From contig DATJIW010000099.1 in the NCBI GenBank assembly GCA_035492775.1, positions 14,320 through 78,319 of the forward strand: DNA of 64,000 nucleotides, read 5' to 3'. Of this stretch, positions 48,386 through 56,151 are shown in pieces (the stretch's first letter is position 1; every line of letters begins with the position of its first letter). This DNA is from DATJFQ01 sp035492775. Its GTDB lineage: Bacteria; Acidobacteriota; Vicinamibacteria; Vicinamibacterales; 2-12-FULL-66-21. Made by a program: the position numbers and the translations under genes. The notes below the pieces were generated by a model that was not told the DNA's origin, made no database searches, and saw only the letters and a list, made by a program, of their open reading frames with translations.

Positions 48386-50417
48386 AGACCGCCTCGAGGT
48401 TTGCCGGTTTACTTTCGCGCAACGGCGCCCAGAGATCCCCCACCTCCCGGAAACGCCGTGGCGCCGTCCGGATGGTGAAGTCGCGTGGGTCGATCCCCTC
48501 GTCTACTTCCGCCCACCTGAGCGGCGTGGAGACCCCGGCATAGCTGCTCGCGCGCGCGCTGTAGGCGGTCGCGAGCGTCTTCCCGAGGATATTCTGAAGA
48601 AAGTCCACATAGACCGTTCCGCGCGGACGCCGGGCCACCATCCGTTCCACGGTCGCTTCCTTCGGGTGCCGCGATGCGACGAGCGTCGCCACGATCTGGC
48701 AGAAGAGCATCCCTGACTCGTAGGACGTGTGCGACGGCAGCGGAATATAGATGTGGAGCCCGCTCGATCCGGACGTCTTGGGAACCGAGGGCACTTTCAT
48801 CGACGCCAGCTCGTCGCGCACCCATCGGGCGACATCGACCACGCGCGAAAACGGCGCGTCATCGGATGGATCGAGATCGATAGCGACCCAATCCGCATCC
48901 TGCGGCGTCTGCACTCTCGAGAACCATGGGTCCTGCGAAATCGCCGCAAGCTGTGTCATGTAGACGAGCGTCGTCAACGATCCGCCGATGAAACGAAGCG
49001 AGTCGGGCTCGCCGATGGGATCGAGCCCCTCAGGCAGCTGCTCGACACGGACGCCGGCCGGCGGCTTTTCGGCGCGCGACCTCTGTTGATAGAACGCCTT
49101 GCCCGCAACGCCGTTTGGAAAGCGCTTCATCACGAGCGGACGGTCGGCGACGGCCGGTAGCAGGTATGGGGAGACTTCGACGTAGTAGCGCAGCAGGTCG
49201 CCCTTCGTCAGCCCGAGATCGGGCCAGAACAGCTTCGACAGGTTGGTGACACCGACGCGGTCGCCGTTCGGCAGCTCGATGGTGCCGTCGCGACGTGCGT
49301 CCTCGAGTGCCTGGAGCTGCCCGATTACTGCCGAAACGGCCGATGCGCTTCGCGGTGCGCGCGTGCGTGCGGGCGTGGGACCGGATGTGGAGACGGGCTC
49401 TCGCTCTTTCGATTCGCGGCGGCCCTTCGCCCGCACTGCGGGCGCCTCCTCCCTGATCACGTCGCGTGGGGACTTGTCATCGCGCAACCCGAGATACACG
49501 GGATGACGAAGCTTGCCGTCGGCCGTCCATTCGGTGAATTTGATCTGCGCTACCAGGTCAGGCCGTGCCCAGTGCGCTGGTTCGTTCGTCTTGAATCCGG
49601 TCGAGAACGGAGAGCTGTCGGTGCGCCGCTGCTGCAGGAGCGACCACACCCGCGCCAGCTCGTTCTGATCGAAGCCGGTGCCCGTGTGGCCCACGTAAAC
49701 GAGATCTTTCCCGTCGTAGACGCCAAGGAGTAACGCGCCGAAATACGAACGAGTCTGCCGCGGCTCCGTCCAGCCCCCGATGACGAACTCCTGTTCGTGG
49801 ACGAGCTTGATTTTCCGCCACGCCGGCGAGCGCCGGCCTGCCTGATACGTCGACGATGCGTCTTTTGCGATCAGGCCTTCCCAGCCCTCGGAGCGTGCGC
49901 GAGCTTCGAGCGCCCGAGCATCACCGCGTACTTGTTCGCTGAGGCGCAGCACACCGGTCGCGTCGACCTTCCGCTTCAGCAGCTTTTCGAGCCGTTCGCG
50001 CCGGACGGTCAGCGGAAGGCGGCAGAGGTCCTCTGTGCCGGCGCGAAGCAGATCGAACACGATGAGTGCGGTCGGCTGTGCGCGGTCCTGGCGCTCGACG
50101 TCGCTCTCGCCGGTCAGGTGAATGCGCCCCTGCAGCCGCTGGAACCCGGCGGGACGACCCGCGCTGTCGAGCGCGACGATCTCGCCATCCAGGGTCGCCG
50201 GAATCCCCAGACCGTTGCCGATCTCCCGCAGCGCGGCCACGATAGCGGGGAACTGGCGCGCCTTGTCGTTGCCGTTTCGCGACCATAGCCGGACGTTGCC
50301 CCGCGGTTCGACCTCCACGATGGCGCGGATTCCGTCGTACTTCGGTTCGTAAACCAGCGCGGGGTCTTTGAGAGGTGCCTGGGCGAGGGTCGCAAGCATC
50401 GGTTGGGGCGGCGCCAT
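48366..50417 (-). CDS. ligD: ATP-dependent DNA ligase LigD, ligase-polymerase form
   Basis: 683 residues. The ligase domain comes first (about 1-330), with the adenylated K26 in YEPKYDGIRA, LDGEIVALD, EGLIAKD and WRKIK. An OB fold follows (FVIGGWTEP, YVGHTGTGF). A linker with Pro/Arg/Ser leads to the polymerase/primase domain (about 385-683), with catalytic aspartates in DWVAIDLDPSDD, a TSGSSGLHIYIPL motif and GTVYVDFLQN. The 3'-phosphoesterase domain of full LigD is absent. With Ku (55189) it forms the bacterial non-homologous end-joining pathway. Its start codon lies 22 nt from the divergent blaI-like gene. Confidence 0.92.
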   Translation of the reverse strand: MAPPQPMLATLAQAPLKDPALVYEPKYDGIRAIVEVEPRGNVRLWSRNGNDKARQFPAIVAALREIGNGLGIPATLDGEIVALDSAGRPAGFQRLQGRIHLTGESDVERQDRAQPTALIVFDLLRAGTEDLCRLPLTVRRERLEKLLKRKVDATGVLRLSEQVRGDARALEARARSEGWEGLIAKDASSTYQAGRRSPAWRKIKLVHEQEFVIGGWTEPRQTRSYFGALLLGVYDGKDLVYVGHTGTGFDQNELARVWSLLQQRRTDSSPFSTGFKTNEPAHWARPDLVAQIKFTEWTADGKLRHPVYLGLRDDKSPRDVIREEAPAVRAKGRRESKEREPVSTSGPTPARTRAPRSASAVSAVIGQLQALEDARRDGTIELPNGDRVGVTNLSKLFWPDLGLTKGDLLRYYVEVSPYLLPAVADRPLVMKRFPNGVAGKAFYQQRSRAEKPPAGVRVEQLPEGLDPIGEPDSLRFIGGSLTTLVYMTQLAAISQDPWFSRVQTPQDADWVAIDLDPSDDAPFSRVVDVARWVRDELASMKVPSVPKTSGSSGLHIYIPLPSHTSYESGMLFCQIVATLVASRHPKEATVERMVARRPRGTVYVDFLQNILGKTLATAYSARASSYAGVSTPLRWAEVDEGIDPRDFTIRTAPRRFREVGDLWAPLRESKPANLEAVFKKYSR

Positions 50418-50439
50418 GCTTCGTGTAATCTATCGGGGA

Positions 50440-50850
50440 ATGCTCTTTCGCAGGAAATCCTCCGGCGCGGCATCGATCTTCGGCGCGCTCGAGCTGCGCG
50501 TAATGGAAGCGGTCTGGCGGCGATCGGCGCCGGTCAGCGTGCGCGATCTCGTGGCCGAGTTCGACGGGACGGCATATACGACGCTGATGACGACGCTCGA
50601 TCGGCTCCATCGCAAGGGGATGCTCGACCGTGAAAAGACCGGTCGCGCGTTCGTCTACCATGCGAGATATTCCCGCGAGCAGATCGAATCGGGCATGGCC
50701 GCCCGCGCGCTCGAATCGCTGCTCGACCGCTCGGCGGCCGAACCGGTCCTCTCGTATTTCATCGACGAAGTCAGCCGCTGCGACGCCCGGTTGCTCGACG
50801 AGCTCGAGCGCCTCGTCCAGGAAAAGCGCCGCGAGCAGGGACGCCGATGA
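50440..50850 (+). CDS. BlaI/MecI-family transcriptional repressor
   Basis: 136 residues from ATG 50440; an in-frame ATG at 50416 is an alternative. A winged helix is at about 12-80: FGALELRVMEAVWRRSAPVS, YTTLMTTLDRLHRKGMLDRE, GRAFVYHARYSREQ. The C-terminal dimerisation helices follow. BlaI repressors are removed by cleavage triggered by an M56 (BlaR1-type) membrane peptidase, and the next gene, overlapping by ATGA, encodes one. TAATCT at 50426-50431, 8 nt before the start and with no RBS, suggests leaderless transcription. The likely target is the TonB receptor promoter at 51812. Confidence 0.9.
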   Translation: MLFRRKSSGAASIFGALELRVMEAVWRRSAPVSVRDLVAEFDGTAYTTLMTTLDRLHRKGMLDREKTGRAFVYHARYSREQIESGMAARALESLLDRSAAEPVLSYFIDEVSRCDARLLDELERLVQEKRREQGRR

Positions 50851-51788
50851 GGTATTGGCTGCTCGCGTCGATGGTGACGCTGTCGTCGTTCGCGATCGGC
50901 CTCGTTCTGATGTCGGCGGTCGATGCTGCGCTGGTTTCATCGTTCCGGCAGCGTCTCGCCCGATGGCCTTCATCGGTTCGCGCGACCGCGCTTCTGTGCC
51001 TCCGCGTGCTGCCGGTCGTCTCGGCCCTGGCCTTCGGCGCGGCACTCGTGTTCCCGACGTTCCTGTATTACGAACCTCGGAACACGGACGAGCCGCTCAC
51101 TGGCACCGTGGCGGCCATTGCGGTCCTTGGCTTCCTGACACTGCTCTGGAGCGCATTCCGAACCACACAGAGCTGGATCTCGACGCGGCGCCTCGGCAGA
51201 CACTGGAAGCGCGCCGCGCGCGTCGTCGTGCTTCCCTCCAATGTGCGCGCGTTCGTCGTGGACGATCCATTTCCGATCGTCGCGGTCGTTGGATGGCGGA
51301 AGCCGGCGCTGTTCATTTCGGAGCGGGTGCTGAGCGAGTGCACCACCGGCGAAATCGAGGCGATGATCCGCCACGAACGTGCGCACATCGCATCCCGCGA
51401 CAATCTGAAACGGCTGGCGCTGAGGGGCTGTCCGCGCCTGCCGTTCTCGTCCGAACTCGACGCCGCATGGAACATGGCCGCCGAGGAGGCGGCCGACGCC
51501 CGCGCGGCGGGGAACGATGCTGCGCGCCGCCTCGACCTCGCTCATGCGCTAATCCGGCTGGCCCGCCTTGCGCCGATTCCCAATCTCCCGGCGGGCATCA
51601 GCGCCTTCTATCCCGGCGGGAGCGTCGAGCATCGGGTCCGGCTGCTGCTCGAACCTGCGACGCAGCCCGGGTCCAGCCGCGTGTATCTCCTGGCTGGCCT
51701 CGCGGCAACTCTGCTGGCTGGCGGGTTCATCGTCTCCGCGCCAGCCATCCACGCCGCGATGGAGGCCCTCGTCCGCCTCGTCCCGTAG
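50847..51788 (+). CDS. M56-family (BlaR1-like) membrane metallopeptidase
   Basis: 313 residues. Hydrophobic segments occur near 5-30, 45-72 and 88-102, and again near 283-303. The zinc motif H176-E-R-A-H180 (IRHERAHIASRDNL) is followed by the acidic helix AAEEAADARAAG that supplies the third ligand. This is the M56 core of BlaR1/MecR1. The penicillin-binding sensor domain of BlaR1 is absent, so the signal must be perceived differently. It would cleave the adjacent BlaI repressor. The stretch between the HERAH helix and the EExAD helix is short (GCPRLPFSSELDAAW) compared with typical members. Confidence 0.87.
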   Translation: MRYWLLASMVTLSSFAIGLVLMSAVDAALVSSFRQRLARWPSSVRATALLCLRVLPVVSALAFGAALVFPTFLYYEPRNTDEPLTGTVAAIAVLGFLTLLWSAFRTTQSWISTRRLGRHWKRAARVVVLPSNVRAFVVDDPFPIVAVVGWRKPALFISERVLSECTTGEIEAMIRHERAHIASRDNLKRLALRGCPRLPFSSELDAAWNMAAEEAADARAAGNDAARRLDLAHALIRLARLAPIPNLPAGISAFYPGGSVEHRVRLLLEPATQPGSSRVYLLAGLAATLLAGGFIVSAPAIHAAMEALVRLVP

Positions 51789-51811
51789 CTTCCAGGCATT
51801 CGCAATCGAAC

Positions 51812-51836
51812 ACTACCGCTGGTAGTAGGTACTACC
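51812..51836 (+). promoter_or_regulatory. Candidate BlaI operator before the TonB receptor
   Basis: Three half-sites, ACTACC (51812-51817), GGTAGT (51821-51826) and ACTACC (51831-51836), form two overlapping inverted repeats with 3- and 4-nt spacers, 48 nt before the receptor start. BlaI/MecI/CopY operators are dyads built around TACTAC/GTAGTA-like half-sites, so this fits control by the repressor encoded just upstream. Confidence 0.6.
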
Positions 51837-51883
51837 CGGTCGATACACTCGTGTCTGTGTGCTTTTTGCCAGGGAAACTGCAC

Positions 51884-54859
51884 GTGAGGGTCATTCGGGA
51901 TGTCGTTCTCCTATTGTTTTTCGCGCTGCCGGCGATAGCGCAGGCGCCAAACAATTCCGCGGTCGTCGTCGTCGTAACCGACCAGTCAGGCGCGGTCGTG
52001 GCTGGCGCGACCGTCTCGGTCATCAACAGCGACACCGGTGCGTCGCGCGAGGTGTCCTCGGGGCCTGACGGCGCGGCCACCATCTCCGGGCTGTCCGCGG
52101 GCGGTCCTTACGCGGTGACCGTTACCAAGAGCGGCTTTTCACCGCAATCCGTCGACAACGTGAGCCTGCGGGCGGGCGAGACGGCCACTCTGAAACTCAA
52201 ACTGCTCGTCGGCGGCGAACGTGCGGAGGTCACCGTCTACGGGACGACCGAAGGCGTGCATGCGAATCCGCAGATGGGGCAGCGGCTCGACAGCAAGCGA
52301 ATCGACGAGACTCCGATTCTGGGCCGCAAGATCTCCTCGCTCCCGCTCCTCGACTCCACCTTCCGGCAGGCGAAAGGCACCGGCGACCTCTTCGTAAACA
52401 CGACGTACTTCGTCACGGCGTCCGGCGGCCGGCGCGAAACGACGGTCACGGTCGACGGCGCGAGCGACGATGAAGGATGGGGCCGGCAGACGGCGCTCAT
52501 CACGCTGCCTATCGGCTCCGTGCAGGAGATGTCGGCGCTGACCAACGCCTTCTCGGCAGAATTCGGGTGGACGGCAGGGCCCGCGCTGAACATCGTCACG
52601 AAATCCGGGTCCAACGATCTTCACGGCGAAGGCCTCTACATGGGCCGGCCTTCCGCGTGGGAGGCCAAGTCGTTTTCGACCGACAACTTCTGCCCGCCGT
52701 CGGTGGAGTCGTGCACGAACCCCGATACGCTCCAGTCGATGAGGCCGGCCGACGTTCCCGACGTGTTGCACCAGGTGTCGGGCACGCTCGGTGGACCGAT
52801 TGTGAAGGACCGTACGTTCTTCTTCGCCACAAACGACTACACGCGGCAGAATCGGACGTCGTTCCTGTCGCCGAGTCTGCCGGTCTTCGTGCTGCCCGCC
52901 GACGGCAATCTCGCATACGTCGGCGAGTATCGCCAGGAGCTGCTCGACACGCGCGTCGATCACAAGATCACGCCGTCGCAGACGCTGATGGTGCGGTTCA
53001 ACCTCGATCGGTTTCACGACACGAATCCGCAGGATACCGTCGGAGGGACCGCCGCGCCGACCGTCGCCCGGCAGTACTCGCGCGCGGGATGGTCGACGCA
53101 GGCGAACCACACGATGGTGCTCGCACCGACGCTGCTGAACGAAGTCCGGTTCAGTTATCTCGACGGCGATCCCGTCACGAAGTGGGATCCGCTGTTCCTC
53201 TCGACCACGTACACACGCAGCGGATCCGTGCCCTTCACCATCGGGCAGTCGCGCGCGGCCGATCTATACAGCCGTCAGGCGCAACTGTCGGACACGGTGA
53301 CGTGGTCGAAGGGCGCGCACAACTTCCGCTTCGGCGGCAGCGCTGCGCGGCACAGTTCGGGCGGAGCCGGCTCGGAGTTCGGCACGGCGATCCTGGGCAC
53401 ATTCACGTTCCGCAGTACGACGACCGCGCCGTTCGACCAGCTGACGCTCGCCGACGTCCAGCAGTACACACAGCCGATCGACTTCGGCATCTCGAGCTAC
53501 GCCATGAAGCAGTGGCTGCTCTCAGGGTATGCGCAGGACGATTACCGGATCCGGCGGGATCTGACGCTGTCGCTCGGCATGCGCTACGACCGGCAGACGC
53601 TGACGGATGCAACGAAGAACCTCGCCCCGCGAGTGGGCTTCGGATGGAACCCGAACGGGAACCCGCGGCTTGCCGTGCGCGGCGGGTACGCGATGTATTA
53701 CACACAAGTCCGGTCCAATGTCGTTGCGGCGGCGTTGACCGGCGGTCTCGACGGCCTCGCGACCTACACCGCCATTCCCGGCCAGCTCGGATTCCCGACG
53801 TGTCTCACGGGTTCGTGCCTGCCGGTGGCGTTCGATCCGCACACGCTCCCTGCGTCCCAGCTGCCCGCGCGCGACATCACGATCCAGCCCGGCGCGCGCG
53901 CGTTCTACGAACAGCAGTTCGCGAAGTACGGCTTGAATTTCGACCTTCTGCCCAACTATCCAGACAAGCTGCTCAATCCGCGCACGCAGATGGTGTCGAT
54001 TGGCGTCGAGCGGGAACTCATGAAGGGATTGTTCGTTTCCGCGGATTACGCGCACCAGCACTGGGGCCACATCGACCGCACCGTCGATCTGAACGCGCCC
54101 GCGCCGTTCGACCGGACGGCGCCGGGACAGGTACGCACCGTCGCCGCGGCGAATTCGACACGCCCCATCCTGCCCGTGAACGGCGGCGTGCGGCAGGTCA
54201 ACGTGCTGATGAACCTTGGCGTTGCGGACTACGACGGACTTCAGACGCAGGTCACGTATCGCGGCAGCGCGAGGATGTTCGCGGAAGTCAGCTACACGCT
54301 GTCGAAGTCGACGAACACGACAGAGCCCGACGGGAACGGCGTCAACCCGAACGATGGCAACATCGCCAGCCTCGGCGAAGTCGAGCGCGGTCTCAGCCTC
54401 CTCGATCAACGCCACCGCGCCGTCATCACGTTCAATTACCGGTTCCCGTACAACATCACCGCAGGAACCGTGACGCAGCTCGCCTCGGCGCGTCCGTTCA
54501 GCGCCACCACGGGCGTCGATAACAACGGCGATGGCTTGAACACCGATCGGCCTGTGACCAACGGGTCTGTCGTCGGCCGGTCAACGTTCAGGAGCACGGC
54601 GACGTCGGATGTCGGCGCGTTTGTCGAGGGACGCATTCCCCTGTCCACCGGCGCGCTGCTGCTCAGACTGGAAGCGTTCAACCTGTTCAATACCGTCAAC
54701 GTCCTCGGACGCGCCCAGACCGTCTACGGCGACACGGCTGCGCCGAATCCGACGTTCGGCCAGCTCGTGACGGTCGGTTCCGCCGCCACGGCGCTGCCGG
54801 CCCTCGCGAACATCGACCCTTGCCGGATGTTCCAGGTCCAGATCCGCTACCAGTTCTGA
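51884..54859 (+). CDS. Oar-like TonB-dependent outer-membrane receptor
   Basis: 991 residues from GTG 51884 (AGGGA 9 nt upstream); GTG 51857 is an alternative. A signal peptide covers about 1-20 (AIAQ). A carboxypeptidase-regulatory-like domain follows at about 25-105 (VVVVVTDQSGAVVAGATVSV). The plug is at about 115-260 (RETTVTVDGASDDEGWGRQT, NIVTKSGSNDLHGEGLYMG). A long beta barrel ends CRMFQVQIRYQF with the terminal aromatic residue needed for outer-membrane assembly. It lies 95 nt after the M56 gene, with the putative BlaI operator between, so its expression is probably under BlaI control. The substrate is unknown. Confidence 0.9.
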   Translation: MRVIRDVVLLLFFALPAIAQAPNNSAVVVVVTDQSGAVVAGATVSVINSDTGASREVSSGPDGAATISGLSAGGPYAVTVTKSGFSPQSVDNVSLRAGETATLKLKLLVGGERAEVTVYGTTEGVHANPQMGQRLDSKRIDETPILGRKISSLPLLDSTFRQAKGTGDLFVNTTYFVTASGGRRETTVTVDGASDDEGWGRQTALITLPIGSVQEMSALTNAFSAEFGWTAGPALNIVTKSGSNDLHGEGLYMGRPSAWEAKSFSTDNFCPPSVESCTNPDTLQSMRPADVPDVLHQVSGTLGGPIVKDRTFFFATNDYTRQNRTSFLSPSLPVFVLPADGNLAYVGEYRQELLDTRVDHKITPSQTLMVRFNLDRFHDTNPQDTVGGTAAPTVARQYSRAGWSTQANHTMVLAPTLLNEVRFSYLDGDPVTKWDPLFLSTTYTRSGSVPFTIGQSRAADLYSRQAQLSDTVTWSKGAHNFRFGGSAARHSSGGAGSEFGTAILGTFTFRSTTTAPFDQLTLADVQQYTQPIDFGISSYAMKQWLLSGYAQDDYRIRRDLTLSLGMRYDRQTLTDATKNLAPRVGFGWNPNGNPRLAVRGGYAMYYTQVRSNVVAAALTGGLDGLATYTAIPGQLGFPTCLTGSCLPVAFDPHTLPASQLPARDITIQPGARAFYEQQFAKYGLNFDLLPNYPDKLLNPRTQMVSIGVERELMKGLFVSADYAHQHWGHIDRTVDLNAPAPFDRTAPGQVRTVAAANSTRPILPVNGGVRQVNVLMNLGVADYDGLQTQVTYRGSARMFAEVSYTLSKSTNTTEPDGNGVNPNDGNIASLGEVERGLSLLDQRHRAVITFNYRFPYNITAGTVTQLASARPFSATTGVDNNGDGLNTDRPVTNGSVVGRSTFRSTATSDVGAFVEGRIPLSTGALLLRLEAFNLFNTVNVLGRAQTVYGDTAAPNPTFGQLVTVGSAATALPALANIDPCRMFQVQIRYQF

Positions 54860-54907
54860 GGGCCGGTTCGCGCGTTCAGCTCTACTGTGGCAGAATCCTC
54901 TTTCCGG

Positions 54908-55120
54908 ATGGACGCGCAGGATCTCGAACGAATTGCCAGGCTGGCCCTTCGCGAGCTTGGCGCAGGCAACGTCGGGGTGACGATCGAGGCCGATCAGCCC
55001 GACCGCTGGCGGATTACCGTCACCGGTCCCGACTCTTCGACGCTCCTGGTTCGCGCCGGCCGGGGGACGACCGCGCAATACGTCCGGCAGCAGATCTACG
55101 ATCAGTGGCGGGAGCGATAG
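54908..55120 (+). CDS. Small conserved-looking protein of unknown function
   Basis: 70 residues from ATG 54908; GTG 54887 would add seven. A CAGAAT hexamer ends 11 nt before ATG 54908, matching other leaderless-looking starts here. The protein has a helix (DAQDLERIARLALRELG), strands VGVTIEADQ and WRITVTG, and an ending TTAQYVRQQIYDQW, a compact alpha/beta protein. No family name is known to me. It lies 68 nt upstream of ku on the same strand and may share its promoter region, but a role in end joining is not shown. Confidence 0.65.
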   Translation: MDAQDLERIARLALRELGAGNVGVTIEADQPDRWRITVTGPDSSTLLVRAGRGTTAQYVRQQIYDQWRER

Positions 55121-55188
55121 CGCGTGCAGATCCGTGAAGTATCCGCGCGCAGGGCTTCGTCCGATAAACTCGAGGTTGGAGGCGCACG

Positions 55189-56049
55189 ATGGCCGCGAGA
55201 CCGACCTGGAAGGGTTTCCTCAAGATCAGCCTGGTGAACATTCCGGTGCGGGTGTTCCCCGCGACCGATTCCGCAGCCACGATCAGCTTCAACCAGCTTC
55301 ATGGCGAGTGTCAGACGCGCATCCAGCAGAAGCGGTGGTGCCCGAAGTGCGAGCGTGAGATCCCGCTCGCAGAGATCGTCAAAGGCTACGAGTTCGAGAA
55401 GGGCCGCTACGTCGTGATGGAGGAGGACGACCTTTCCAAGGTCCGTCCCGAGTCGACGCGCGTCATCGACCTGGTGCAGTTCACGAACGCCGAGGCCATC
55501 GATCCGATTTACATCGAACGTCCGTACTACCTGGCGCCCGACGGCCAGATGGCGCTCGAAGCGTTTGCCGTCATGCGCGAGGGCATGAAGGGCAAGGCGG
55601 GGATCGGCAAGCTCGCCCTGTACGGCCGGGAGTATCTCGTTGCGGTGCAGCCCAAGGACAAGGGCCTGGTGATGTACACCATGCGGCGCGCGAACGAGAT
55701 CCGCAGCATGAACAACATCGAGGAGCTCGACAGCGTTCCGTCGAAGGTTAAGCCGGAGGAGATCAAGCTCGCCAAGGCCGTCATCGAGAATTTCGATGCG
55801 GCGCTGAACCTCGAAGACTACAAGGACGCGTACCAGGAAGAGCTGCAGCGGATCATCGACGCGAAGATCGCGGGCGAGGAAGTCGTCGCAACGGAGGAGC
55901 AGGCGCCGCCGAAAGTCGTCAACCTGATGGACGCCCTCCGCCAGAGCCTCGATCGCGTCAGCGTCGAGAAGAAGAAGTCCGCGAAGGCGGACATGGAGAA
56001 GGCGGCCAAGACGAAGGCCGCGCCTGCGAAGAAGAGGGCTCGCGGATAA
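55189..56049 (+). CDS. ku: DNA end-binding protein Ku
   Basis: 286 residues with GGAGG upstream. The prokaryotic Ku core opens with RPTWKGFLKISLVNIPVRV. It continues through the Cys-containing CQTRIQQKRWCPKCEREIPL and KGYEFEKGRYVVMEEDDL, and ends with the helix region YKDAYQEELQRIIDAKIAGEEV. The C-terminal tail (about 255-286) is very Lys/Ala-rich, as in Ku proteins that use it for extra DNA contact. Ku binds double-strand ends as a homodimer and recruits LigD, whose gene starts about 4.8 kb upstream on the other strand. Confidence 0.94.
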   Translation: MAARPTWKGFLKISLVNIPVRVFPATDSAATISFNQLHGECQTRIQQKRWCPKCEREIPLAEIVKGYEFEKGRYVVMEEDDLSKVRPESTRVIDLVQFTNAEAIDPIYIERPYYLAPDGQMALEAFAVMREGMKGKAGIGKLALYGREYLVAVQPKDKGLVMYTMRRANEIRSMNNIEELDSVPSKVKPEEIKLAKAVIENFDAALNLEDYKDAYQEELQRIIDAKIAGEEVVATEEQAPPKVVNLMDALRQSLDRVSVEKKKSAKADMEKAAKTKAAPAKKRARG

Positions 56050-56064
56050 TCTTCTCTTACGAAA

Positions 56065-56150
56065 ACTCCCAATTCCCAACACCCACTTCCCCAATTACAT
56101 CCAAAACCGTTTGAACCAACTTGGGAATTGGGAGTTGGGAGTTGGGAATT
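56065..56150. repeat. Inverted repeat with GTTGGGA tandem units between convergent genes
   Basis: A 15-nt arm, ACTCCCAATTCCCAA (56065-56079), is the exact complement of 56121-56135, with a 41-nt loop. The right arm continues with tandem AGTTGGGA-like units to 56150. It fills the 102-nt gap between ku and the phospholipase D-like gene and is richer in A+T than its surroundings. It may act as a two-way terminator. The reiterated TTGGGAGTTGGGA form suggests a mobile or expanding intergenic repeat. Confidence 0.8.
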
Positions 56151-56151
56151 C

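Noticed and set aside
50847..51788. A beta-lactam sensor BlaR1 and a resistance locus
   Set aside because: No penicillin-binding sensor domain and no beta-lactamase gene are present; the downstream gene is a TonB receptor.
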